Below, piece by piece: positions 56,956-64,000 of a DNA stretch of 64,000 nt (the first letter of the stretch is position 1; each line of letters opens with the position of its first letter). The stretch is taken from IMG/VR virus record IMGVR_UViG_3300009078_000003, positions 1-64,000 of that record. One strand, written 5' to 3'. Source of the DNA: a virus. Below the pieces are notes generated by a model. The model saw only the letters and a program-made list of their open reading frames with translations. It was not told the origin of the DNA and made no database searches. Position numbers and translations under genes: made by a program.

Positions 56956-57597
56956 ATGGAAAACAGTCCAGTAATCACCGAAGAGTATAAAGGATACACA
57001 GTAGAAGTGCACTATGATGATGATGCAGAATCCCCCCGAATGTGGAGCAATCTTGGAACTATGGTGTGTTTCCACCGTAGATATTCTCTAGGGGATGTAG
57101 AAAAAATATACTCTTCCCCGGAGGAGTTTGTTCTGCACCTGGCACGAAACTATATGAACCAGCACATCGCTGAGTCAGACTATGAAAACCTTTCTGACAG
57201 GGCATTTATAACTAAATATATGAAGTTGCTTGACAGGTACATCATTTCCCTCCCTTTGTACCTCTATGACCACAGTGGAATTACCATAAGCACAGCTCCC
57301 TTTAACTGCTCCTGGGATAGTGGACAGGTTGGGTGGATATTTATTGCCAGAGAGTCTGTTAGAGAAGAGTTCAAGGTCCAGAGGATCGGCCCGAAGCTGA
57401 AGAAGAAAACCCTTGCTGCTCTAAGGGGTGAGGTAGAAGTCTATGACCAGTTTCTCCAAGGAGAGGTCTATGGGTATGCAGTCAAGGACTCCGAAGATAA
57501 GGATGTGGATTCCTGCTGGGGATTTTTTGACTCCCCTGATAAGGTCCTGGTAGAAGGCAAAGAAGTTGTGGACGCCATAATAAAACACGGAAAATAA
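56956..57597 (+). CDS. Conserved-looking phage protein with DHSGITIS motif
   Basis: 213 residues. EYKGYTVEVHYDDDAESPR start, then LYLYDHSGITISTAPFNCSW and DSGQVGWIFIA, motifs I recall from uncharacterised phage proteins. AAGGAG upstream. The C-terminal DSCWGFFDSPDKVL is part of the same family look. No assigned function. Confidence 0.65.
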   Translation: MENSPVITEEYKGYTVEVHYDDDAESPRMWSNLGTMVCFHRRYSLGDVEKIYSSPEEFVLHLARNYMNQHIAESDYENLSDRAFITKYMKLLDRYIISLPLYLYDHSGITISTAPFNCSWDSGQVGWIFIARESVREEFKVQRIGPKLKKKTLAALRGEVEVYDQFLQGEVYGYAVKDSEDKDVDSCWGFFDSPDKVLVEGKEVVDAIIKHGK

Positions 57598-57627
57598 CAC
57601 TTAAGAAAACAACAGGAGGAGCAAACT

Positions 57628-57843
57628 ATGGCACTATACCTGGTAGTAATACACGGGGATGTTGACCCTGGGTTAGAAGGACCCTTTAACTCAGAGGATG
57701 AGCGGGACAAGCGGGCTCTGGAGTTCCGGGAAGAGTATGGGGATTCCAGTGGGGTGTACATGCTGGATGTTAATTATCCGGGACCCATACTCCAAAATGC
57801 TGTAGAAATATCAGCCTATACCGGGGGGTTCTTTGAGCCATGA
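57628..57843 (+). CDS. Small unknown protein
   Basis: 71 residues, acidic, starts ALYLVVIHGDVDPGLEG. CAGGAGG upstream and the stop overlaps the next ATG. Not recognised. Confidence 0.58.
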   Translation: MALYLVVIHGDVDPGLEGPFNSEDERDKRALEFREEYGDSSGVYMLDVNYPGPILQNAVEISAYTGGFFEP

Positions 57844-58091
57844 ATACTCGACAATGTGCAGTATGTGGGGAAACCCGACCAGTAAAGGAATGTGGGGATG
57901 GTATTCATGTACCAAAGACTACCTGTCTGTGGTGTATGAAAGAGAAATATGACTACATCCCATTGTTTGTATCCTTCCCCCCTCAAGTGAAGAAAAAGAA
58001 AAAGAGGAAACCACTCAAAGCCCTGGCTGCTTTGGCTAAAAAGAGAAAAGCTCTGGCTGCCAAGAGGGAGGAAAATGCTGACCTAAAATAG
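57840..58091 (+). CDS. Zinc-finger protein with lysine-rich tail
   Basis: 83 residues. CAVCGETRPVKECG and CLWCMKEK form a small zinc ribbon. The tail is a KKKKKRKPLKALAALAKKRK type stretch. It probably binds nucleic acid. ATGA overlap with the upstream gene. Confidence 0.6.
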   Translation: MNTRQCAVCGETRPVKECGDGIHVPKTTCLWCMKEKYDYIPLFVSFPPQVKKKKKRKPLKALAALAKKRKALAAKREENADLK

Positions 58092-58184
58092 GTATCAGCA
58101 CATTAATATATAAAAGACATGGTACATGTCTCCTATAAAAGCCCTGGGGCACGGCGATAAAAGGCCCCAAAGGAGGTAACTTCA

Positions 58185-58865
58185 ATGCCATCTAATGAGG
58201 AATTGATTGACATGTTTGTTGCTGGGGTTCGGGTTAAAATTCCTCTGAGGAGCTACAGCTTGAGCTTACTAAGAGATCACCTGGTTATTCGCATACATCC
58301 CACTCCTGATACATATCAAAGCTCTGTTTATTGGTGGGGAGACCCAACCCTTATGAGAAGATACCCGGAAGGGATCATTATAAGTCCTATAAATGTTCCC
58401 CAAAAGAAAGTTGCACTAGAGAAACTAACATCCCGGAGAGTCCCTTTTTGGGAAGCTCCAAACTGTGAGAAGGATAGTCTAATCGGGTATCAGGTAGATA
58501 ATATTTTAGTCCTGTTAATTAAGATTGTAAACCTGAATGGGGGCAGTCCCAAAGGAGTTTTTCTTCCTCAACCACTGATCCCTTATACGTCTGTCTTAAG
58601 CAACACCCCAAAGAAAAAGGACTTTATATCTTTTGCTAAAGAAACACAGGCTCTGATCAGGCTAGCCCAAACAACGGCAAAGCACTGGGGACTACCCCTA
58701 CATCTCTTGTACTCTCTCCTAAGAACTAACACATCAGTAACAGCTTTTTCCATATTAAGAGAACTGGGATACTTGCCCTTAGAACTTGCAACAGAGTTTT
58801 CCAAAGCCCAGATAATGCCAGAAAAGTCCACGTATTTTACAATTCAGGGGGTTCTCGTTCCATAA
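58185..58865 (+). CDS. Unknown protein, 226 residues
   Basis: Helix/strand mixture (MPSNEELIDMFVAGVRVKIP, SLIGYQVDNILVLLIKIV, LIRLAQTTAKHWGLPLHLLY). AAGGAGG is close to the ATG, and a GGGGC/GCCCC hairpin precedes it. Upstream noncoding sequence also has GACATG/CATGTC. Not recognised. Confidence 0.6.
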   Translation: MPSNEELIDMFVAGVRVKIPLRSYSLSLLRDHLVIRIHPTPDTYQSSVYWWGDPTLMRRYPEGIIISPINVPQKKVALEKLTSRRVPFWEAPNCEKDSLIGYQVDNILVLLIKIVNLNGGSPKGVFLPQPLIPYTSVLSNTPKKKDFISFAKETQALIRLAQTTAKHWGLPLHLLYSLLRTNTSVTAFSILRELGYLPLELATEFSKAQIMPEKSTYFTIQGVLVP

Positions 58866-58893
58866 TCAACCGAATAACAAGGAGGAATAAACC

Positions 58894-58986
58894 ATGAAAA
58901 AAGTAACTGCTGTAAACAAACTGGAAAAGGAAAGAGACAAACAAATCGAGGATGACCAAGAAGGAGGCACAGTATGGCTTTCTTAA
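58894..58986 (+). CDS. 30-residue peptide
   Basis: Basic and acidic, MKKVTAVNKLEKERDKQI. AAGGAGG upstream; the stop lies inside the next gene. Not recognised. Confidence 0.45.
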   Translation: MKKVTAVNKLEKERDKQIEDDQEGGTVWLS

Positions 58987-59153
58987 TAGGCGCAGCAACC
59001 AAAGAAGAAATTAAGGAGATGGAAAGCCTTGGATGGGAAGTTGAGAAAGCCCCGGAGGCATTTGCAGATATAGCTGTGGGGGAGGACAAGGCGGTCCTGG
59101 TATACGTTGATAATGACATAGCAAAAATAATTGCAGACTGGAGTAAGGAGTAA
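58974..59153 (+). CDS. Small acidic protein
   Basis: 59 residues: MAFLIGAATKEEIKEMESL, acidic. AGGAGG sits in the end of the previous gene. Not recognised. Confidence 0.5.
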   Translation: MAFLIGAATKEEIKEMESLGWEVEKAPEAFADIAVGEDKAVLVYVDNDIAKIIADWSKE

Positions 59154-59158
59154 ATAAT

Positions 59159-59287
59159 ATGAAGCTGATAGTTCTTTTGATAATGCTGTGGGTTTTGTGC
59201 AAGTACGACAAGCCTACCAAAGGCGGGGGAAATCCGAACTACCAGAGGTATGCTATGAAGAACGATCTTATGAGAATGTTCAAATAG
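59159..59287 (+). CDS. Short membrane-anchored or signal-containing peptide
   Basis: 42 residues. The hydrophobic N-terminal segment LIVLLIMLWVLC followed by a basic and polar tail suggests membrane insertion. AAGGAG upstream. Not recognised. Confidence 0.5.
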   Translation: MKLIVLLIMLWVLCKYDKPTKGGGNPNYQRYAMKNDLMRMFK

Positions 59288-59303
59288 CTTTTAGGAGGAA
59301 ACC

Positions 59304-59483
59304 ATGAGCTTTGGAAAGACCTTTCACACCTACAAAGAGGCGAAACACTACCTCAAAAAGAGGGAAGCCCGAAAGCTCCTCTATCCCAAAGAGACAATAA
59401 GGAAGCTCTCAAAGAAACTATTCCCCAGAAGGAGGAAACTTTACCATGTGGGAACATACATAGACTTCCTTAATTTTGATTAA
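59304..59483 (+). CDS. Small basic protein
   Basis: 59 residues, strongly basic (KHYLKKREARKLLYPKETI and FPRRRKLYH). TAGGAGG upstream. Possibly nucleic-acid binding. Confidence 0.5.
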   Translation: MSFGKTFHTYKEAKHYLKKREARKLLYPKETIRKLSKKLFPRRRKLYHVGTYIDFLNFD

Positions 59484-59501
59484 CCCAGGAGGCAGTACCA
59501 A

Positions 59502-60077
59502 ATGACTAATGACCAGTTAATACACAGATTCCTTGACGGGAAAACCAAAGGAGGGGAACAGTCCTATGGCCTTTACGTAGAGGATAATAAACTGTTCTCC
59601 CGAGGGCGCAACCAGTGGCCAATAGCTACCAGGGAGATCTTGAAAGAGAAAGCGGTGTTCATCATTGAAAGTTATTACTTAAACTTAGCAGCGAGCCAGA
59701 AACATCGGGAACAGGTAAAAGCCCTAGCCCTGCTTGATCCCACCCGTATAGTCTATGAAGCCCCACATGCAGACCCAGCTAAAGTTGCAGATACACAAAA
59801 AATCCGCTTCCAAGTAGTACTACGCAGTATGCAAAGTTCTGTAAAGTGTGTCTTAGAGGATATCCCAACTGTACTGGAAGCTCTAAATAAAATAGAAGAA
59901 TTTAAGAATCTTATGGGTCTAGATAAGAGGCTTGGCGTCCTTGAAAACCCTGCCGATTTTCAGGAGTTATTCAGTTGGCTGTTAGATAGCAACTCTTTAA
60001 TTAATGAGGAGGATAGGGAAATACTGAGGAAACTGTGGACTATCTCTATGCTGTTCCAAAACAACAATCCAAAATAA
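59502..60077 (+). CDS. Unknown protein, paralog-like to 56317-56868
   Basis: 191 residues. The N-terminal part (TKGGEQSYGLYVEDNKLFSR) matches the 56317 protein in layout. The C-terminal half is helical. CAGGAGG upstream. Role unknown. Confidence 0.6.
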   Translation: MTNDQLIHRFLDGKTKGGEQSYGLYVEDNKLFSRGRNQWPIATREILKEKAVFIIESYYLNLAASQKHREQVKALALLDPTRIVYEAPHADPAKVADTQKIRFQVVLRSMQSSVKCVLEDIPTVLEALNKIEEFKNLMGLDKRLGVLENPADFQELFSWLLDSNSLINEEDREILRKLWTISMLFQNNNPK

Positions 60078-60164
60078 AATATAATCCCCTAAAGGCCAAG
60101 GCCAGTAAAGGTCAAGGCCAGTTAATAAGACAGGAACAATTTACTAAACACTGGAGGTAAGAAA

Positions 60165-60386
60165 ATGGCTAAGTTTGACGTGTACCTACTGACCCCTACG
60201 GCCTCTTGGGAGGGTATTGAAGCCCCCACCGAAGAGGAAGCTATAAACATCGCAAGAGAAAGCGATCAACTGTTAGATTATGTTTACCAGGATTCTGGGG
60301 AACCCTACCAATATATTGCCCTACAAACAGATGATGACGAAGATATGGAGGAGGTGGAGAAGACAGAAGAGGCAGATAATAACTAG
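60165..60386 (+). CDS. Small acidic protein
   Basis: 73 residues: FDVYLLTPTASWEGIEAPTE with a DDDEDMEEVEKTEEAD tail. CTGGAGG upstream. A direct repeat (AAGGYCAAGGCCAGT, two copies) precedes the gene. It could be a DNA-mimic or interaction domain; not recognised. Confidence 0.55.
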   Translation: MAKFDVYLLTPTASWEGIEAPTEEEAINIARESDQLLDYVYQDSGEPYQYIALQTDDDEDMEEVEKTEEADNN

Positions 60387-60394
60387 CTAAAGAG

Positions 60395-60423
60395 TTGACA
60401 GACTCTATAAAACTATATATATA
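60395..60423 (+). promoter_or_regulatory. Sigma70-like promoter before the helicase
   Basis: TTGACA, 17-nt spacer, TATATA. It starts a new transcription unit for the helicase-primase genes within the plus operon. Confidence 0.5.
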
Positions 60424-60434
60424 GATAAACCAAT

Positions 60435-60491
60435 GGGGGCTGACAGGAAAAGTCCTCCTGCTCTTCCTATCTGATAGGGTCAGCAGCCCCC
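60435..60491 (+). other. Three-stem structured 5' leader of the helicase transcript
   Basis: Outer stem GGGGGCTG/CAGCCCCC encloses AGGA/TCCT and CCTAT/ATAGG hairpins. It sits right at the predicted RNA 5' end and before the AAAGGAG ribosome site, so it could protect the 5' end or regulate it. Confidence 0.45.
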
Positions 60492-60509
60492 CTTCTAAAA
60501 GGAGAGACC

Positions 60510-61910
60510 ATGATAACTCTGAAAATATTAGACCCAGTTCATATAGAGACCAACATGGAGGGTAAGGCTAACCTGAATAAACTGCTCAGTTACCAAGCCT
60601 ACTATTGGCACACAGGGAAAACCAAATCCGGGTACGGAAAGAAACGGGTGGACTACCCAGTGTACCTGATCCAGACTTTAAGTAACAGCAAACATATATT
60701 TCTTACAGGGTTCCTCCCCAAAGTTATCAACTTTCTGGAAGAATTGAAAATGCCCTATGAAATAACCGGGGAGATCCCAAAGGTGGCCTATGATCCGCCA
60801 GATATCCCTGGCATAATATACAGACCAGACCAGAAAAGATTGATCGAAGCCGCTCTGGAGAATGGCAGAGGTGTACTTCAGGCACCTTGCGGGTCCGGTA
60901 AGGGCTTGATATTATTAGCTTTAGTTAAAGCCTTTGGACAAGAGAATATTCTATTCCTATGTCATAGTGTCACCATAATTTCCCAGTTCAAAGAGGAACT
61001 GCTCAAATGGGGGTTCAACCCCAAAGAAATTGGAGTTCTATCCGGGAGTCAGAATACCACCGGCAGGATTCAGCTGGCTTCTATACAGTCCTTCTCGAAG
61101 CTCATACCGAAAACTTATGTGGACAAATATGATGTGATCCTAACGGATGAGTGCCATGGTATTTCTAGCCTAAAAGGCATGTATGGGTTCGTTCTCCAGA
61201 GAACTCTGGCACCAGTCCGAATAGGAGTAACGGCTACGATGCCCTATAGAGATGAAGCAATATTCGCTCTTGAGGGATTGATAGGCCCGAAGCTGGGGGA
61301 ACTTACTGTCAAGGAAGGGAATGAGATAGGGATTATAGCCAAACCAGAAATCCAAATCATAGAAGTCCCCACCATAGATGGCCTTGAGGAGTGTAGGAAT
61401 TATCAGGATGTTTACCAGGTGGGGGTTGTTGAAAACTTCACCAGGAATATGCTGATTTTCGCTTTGGCTAAGAAGCAGGTTGAGAAGGGGAAGTCTGTAC
61501 TGATCAATGTCAACCGGCTTGAGCATGGGTACAGACTGGAAGCCCTCGGCAATGAGTGGGGTCTGGAGTGCAAGTTTATCCATGGAGATGCGGATGAGGA
61601 TACCCGGAACAGAATCAAACATGCTCTGGACAGCAAGGAAACCATGTGTGTCATAGCCTCAACAATCTTCAAAGAGGGAGTAAACATCCGCTCACTGGAC
61701 ACCTGTATAAATGCTGCCGGCCAGAAGAGTGAGATAGCCACACTACAGGCCCTTGGCAGGGGGCTCAGGACCACTGAGGATAAAAAGACTGTCCTTATCA
61801 TAGACTTCAAAGACATGGGACATAAATACCTGAGAAGCCACTACAGAGCACGGTACGCAATTTACAAGAAGAACGGATGGATAGAAGATCCAGAGGAAGG
61901 AGCAAAATGA
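60510..61910 (+). CDS. SF2 helicase (UvsW/type III restriction-helicase like)
   Basis: 466 residues. Q-like N-terminal region, Walker A APCGSGKG (125-132), Walker B/DEXH LTDECHG (D213-E214-C215-H216), RIGVTATMPYRDE (motif III), and a late QALGRGLRTTEDK (motif VI). The N-terminal 100 residues (VHIETNMEGKANL) form an extra domain. Such helicases branch-migrate or restart replication. The stop overlaps the next ATG. Confidence 0.85.
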   Translation: MITLKILDPVHIETNMEGKANLNKLLSYQAYYWHTGKTKSGYGKKRVDYPVYLIQTLSNSKHIFLTGFLPKVINFLEELKMPYEITGEIPKVAYDPPDIPGIIYRPDQKRLIEAALENGRGVLQAPCGSGKGLILLALVKAFGQENILFLCHSVTIISQFKEELLKWGFNPKEIGVLSGSQNTTGRIQLASIQSFSKLIPKTYVDKYDVILTDECHGISSLKGMYGFVLQRTLAPVRIGVTATMPYRDEAIFALEGLIGPKLGELTVKEGNEIGIIAKPEIQIIEVPTIDGLEECRNYQDVYQVGVVENFTRNMLIFALAKKQVEKGKSVLINVNRLEHGYRLEALGNEWGLECKFIHGDADEDTRNRIKHALDSKETMCVIASTIFKEGVNIRSLDTCINAAGQKSEIATLQALGRGLRTTEDKKTVLIIDFKDMGHKYLRSHYRARYAIYKKNGWIEDPEEGAK

Positions 61911-62158
61911 GTAAGGAAGACTGGAACACGCACACAGACCCACCCCCCTGGGAAGCGGAACCAAATTATATAACCCTGGTCTTTGACGAGTTGCTACACA
62001 CCACAGCCAAGGCATACTTAATATCCTTTGGGGACAAAGAAATATGGGTGCCCAAAAGTATTTCTACGATCCGATCAACCAACCACCAAAACTTTATAGA
62101 CATAAAAGAGTGGTTTGTAGAGCAAAACGAGTTGGAAATTTATGAGGAAGAGAAATAG
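61907..62158 (+). CDS. Small unknown protein
   Basis: 83 residues starting MSKEDWNTHTDPPPWEAEP; the ATG overlaps the helicase stop (ATGA), so it is coupled. The central part (TLVFDELLHTTAKAYLISFG) is alpha/beta. Not recognised. Confidence 0.58.
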   Translation: MSKEDWNTHTDPPPWEAEPNYITLVFDELLHTTAKAYLISFGDKEIWVPKSISTIRSTNHQNFIDIKEWFVEQNELEIYEEEK

Positions 62159-62160
62159 AT

Positions 62161-62295
62161 ATGGCAAAAGAAATAGGAAAGAAAATGGTATCTACCGGAG
62201 TAGGTATAGTAAAGGTTGGAGCAGCTATAATGGTAATTGGGATATCAATAATATTTATAGCTGTCTGCATTGTTGTTGCGATTGTATTAACCTAG
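62161..62295 (+). CDS. Small hydrophobic protein, single pass
   Basis: 44 residues with a hydrophobic segment of about 25 residues (VGAAIMVIGISIIFIAVCI). Not listed elsewhere; possible membrane factor. It begins 2 nt after the upstream stop. Confidence 0.5.
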   Translation: MAKEIGKKMVSTGVGIVKVGAAIMVIGISIIFIAVCIVVAIVLT

Positions 62296-62306
62296 GGAGG
62301 GAAATT

Positions 62307-62456
62307 ATGGCCAGTTTTATGGAATGGTTAACAATAGCCCTGTTTATGTTTTCCATAACAGTTAACAGTATCCTACCTTGTATAATTCTGGTTTTGTTAT
62401 CCCTATTCTCTGGGATATTGGGGTATAAATTATTTGGGTCCTGGAGAAGCTCATGA
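62307..62456 (+). CDS. Small membrane protein, two hydrophobic segments
   Basis: 49 residues: WLTIALFMFSITVNSI and ILPCIILVLLSLFSG, with GGGAGGG upstream. Overlaps the primase start by 4 nt. Holin-like shape, but in an early operon a different role is likely. Confidence 0.5.
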   Translation: MASFMEWLTIALFMFSITVNSILPCIILVLLSLFSGILGYKLFGSWRSS

Positions 62457-63357
62457 AAAGAAAGGACTACTCTGACTTTGATATAGTAGCCTTCCTTGAA
62501 GATCAGGATATCTATCACAGATTTTCAGGGAAGAATGTTGGAAGGAATTGGGTAGGCTTCCAATGCCCTTTTGCGAAGGCCACGGAGAACATGGGGGTGC
62601 CAGTCTTGACCATAAGACCTTCTCCTGCTGGCAATGCGGAGAAGGGGCATCCCCTCCAAAACTAGTCAAGCAAATTCTTGGGTGTTCCTGGGCAGAGGCT
62701 TATCGTACTGTTGAGCAGTACTCTCAACTGGACACAGACAGGCTCTTCACCCAGGTCCCAATATCTGAGAGAAAGAGCCTAGTAGAACTTCCACCTTTAT
62801 CTGCCCCTCTGGTAGGTCCAGGTGGGGGGTATATCAAATCGAGGGGACTCGACCCTGGGGTTTTGGAGGCCGAGTATGGAGTAAAAGAGATTGGGGTACT
62901 GGGAGACTACAGGCTCCGGCTTATTATACCAGTGTATGTAGACAATACCTTAGTAACCTTTACCACACGGAGGTATGTTGAAAACAGTGAACCCAAATAC
63001 AAAGCTCAACCCCCAGAGAAAGCAATCATCCCAATCAAGCACTGCCTGTATAATATAGATACAGTTAAAGATCAGGCGATTATTGTTGAAGGCCCTGTGG
63101 ACGTTTGGAAACTGGGAATAGGATCAGTGGCTCTGTTTGGAACATCCAGCACAGTAGAGCAGCAAGAGATGTTGGTAAACCGGGGAGTAAAAAGAGTTTT
63201 TATTATGCTGGACCCAGGTACAGAAAAGCCAGCAGAGAAACTTTACTTCTCTTTGATTTCCCTCATACGGGAAATAAAAATAGTAAGACTGGAGGGCTTA
63301 GATCCTGGGGGCATGACACAGGAAGAGGCCATTAATCTTAAGTTACAGCTGCTTTAG
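62453..63357 (+). CDS. DnaG-like primase in two frames (CHC2 finger plus Toprim)
   Basis: If a -1 shift is made at 62566-62572, the product is 301 residues. Its zinc finger then reads WVGFQCPFCEGHGEHGGASL, followed by FSCWQCGEG. The second part has the Toprim motif IIVEGPVDVWKLG (acidic E/D) and VFIMLDPGTE. The zero frame alone ends at 62665 (70 residues) and destroys the finger, and the second frame has no good start. The enzyme makes RNA primers for DNA replication. Either a frameshift is programmed or one base is lost in the T run. Confidence 0.72.
62566..62572 (+). other. CCCTTTT heptamer at the primase frame junction
   Basis: Zero-frame codons are TGC CCT TTT, giving an X XXY YYZ-type C-CCT-TTT in phase. 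The -1 frame from here reads CPFC and continues open. Five Ts instead of four would also restore one frame. Confidence 0.55.
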
Positions 63358-63439
63358 TAGCTTGACACAACAGGGGCTTTTTTATAGATTGAAACCTACC
63401 CTTAAGTACAAACTCCAAGGCAGATTAACGGAGTAGTCT

Positions 63440-64000
63440 ATGGAAGAAATCAAAACTTGGCAGGAGAAGATCCACAATCAAGGCAAGGTTATTAAAAGGA
63501 AGAGGCCATCTCTGGCAGATAGAGATGGCCCCAAAAACAGAAAGGCAAAACCAGTACCAAACACACCCAGATGTGTAAATATAAAATCAGAAGACACAAC
63601 TGTCAAGCCCAAACTTAATAGATCTCTCTTTGCCAATCCGGCAGGGGCTAAATACAAGACTAAAGAACCAAAGAATCTACAGGCTACTAATACTGTAAGA
63701 GAGTATATCACCATCTGGAACACCTCAAAATTCCCTAAATTAAGGGAGTTCAAACCTGGAGGATCCAAGGCTCAGACAAAAAGATTCAAAGAAACTGTAA
63801 GAGCCTTGAAACATCTGAACTCCGGGAAATTATTCTCCGGGGAAATTCCTGGTGTGCGGTTCCCCCCCTCCTTTAAACCCAGAGTACTTAAGATACCCCC
63901 GGATAGGTTCAAATTCCTGGTAGAAAATCTGGAAAAAAAGGCTTTTAATCCAGATTATTTGCCGAGAAACAAATCTTTCCTGGCAAAAACCAACTTATTA
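63440..64000 (+). CDS. Partial basic protein at the right edge
   Basis: 187 codons open to the edge, so the C-terminus is missing. GGAG lies 5 nt upstream. The N-terminal 75 residues are very basic and unstructured (KVIKRKRPSLADRDGPKNRK), and later segments (TVREYITIWNTSKFPKLREF) look folded. The place after helicase and primase suggests a replication protein, but there is no motif. Confidence 0.5.
   Translation, partial: MEEIKTWQEKIHNQGKVIKRKRPSLADRDGPKNRKAKPVPNTPRCVNIKSEDTTVKPKLNRSLFANPAGAKYKTKEPKNLQATNTVREYITIWNTSKFPKLREFKPGGSKAQTKRFKETVRALKHLNSGKLFSGEIPGVRFPPSFKPRVLKIPPDRFKFLVENLEKKAFNPDYLPRNKSFLAKTNLL

Noticed and set aside
63361-63390. Terminator or promoter after the primase gene
   Set aside because: A T run and a TTGACA are present, but the stem is weak and the -10 spacing is too short.
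1-64000. tRNA genes, integrase, repressor, holin
   Set aside because: Looked for typical T-loop sequence, tyrosine/serine recombinase motifs and classic lysis cassettes; nothing convincing was seen by eye.

Overview
The window is part of a tailed double-stranded DNA phage (or prophage) genome. The evidence is a complete virion-assembly order, from putative small terminase through portal, protease/scaffold, capsid, neck, tail tube, tail chaperones, tape measure, baseplate and host-contact proteins. A lambda-gpE-like capsid, a 1894-residue tape measure and no recognisable sheath gene suggest a long, non-contractile tail (inference). Base composition looks mid-40s percent GC by eye. Ribosome sites are strong AGGAGG types, and a few sigma70-like promoters can be read. 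The host is not identified. One noncoding stretch matches the 16S rRNA 3' end in its Firmicutes-type form, which is only a weak hint.

Layout. Positions 1-46421 are one long leftward (minus) late operon. Read in the direction of transcription it starts at 46421 with packaging genes (putative TerS, TerL) and an orphan gene. A TnpB-family gene and a GGQ release-factor-like gene follow, then portal, a protease with a nested scaffold, decoration protein and major capsid with a terminator. Next come neck/completion genes, the tail tube, a G/GT tail chaperone with a -1 frameshift, tape measure, baseplate hub with kelch-like repeats, and several virion proteins. The operon then enters an accessory block at 5138-12519: GT9, a glycoside-hydrolase-like protein, two methyltransferases, a radical SAM-glycosyltransferase fusion, a pyruvyl-transferase-like protein and a GluQ-RS-like enzyme. 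It ends with four five-repeat propeller proteins, a polysaccharide deacetylase, a glycosyltransferase, an NlpC/P60 hydrolase and a partial MOA-like protein. Two HNH genes and the TnpB gene are inserted in the late operon.

Positions 46422-49949 are a mostly noncoding divergent region. It holds CTAGTRAAT boxes, a dense array of AT-rich hairpins, a 34-bp inverted repeat enclosing one small gene, degenerate GACAGG repeats and palindromic operator-like sites, with a few small genes among them.

Positions 49950-64000 are a rightward (plus) operon of many small, tightly spaced genes. Recognisable members are a MoxR-type AAA+ ATPase, a helical partner and an HExxH/VWA protein forming a module, an SF2 helicase, and a DnaG-like primase split over two frames at a CCCTTTT heptamer. 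This operon probably handles replication and host takeover.

Cross-cutting signals: a 24-nt hairpin family occurs just upstream of three genes in both operons, and a promoter-to-terminator small RNA candidate lies next to TerL. Several virion proteins share modules. No tRNA, integrase, repressor or holin could be recognised.
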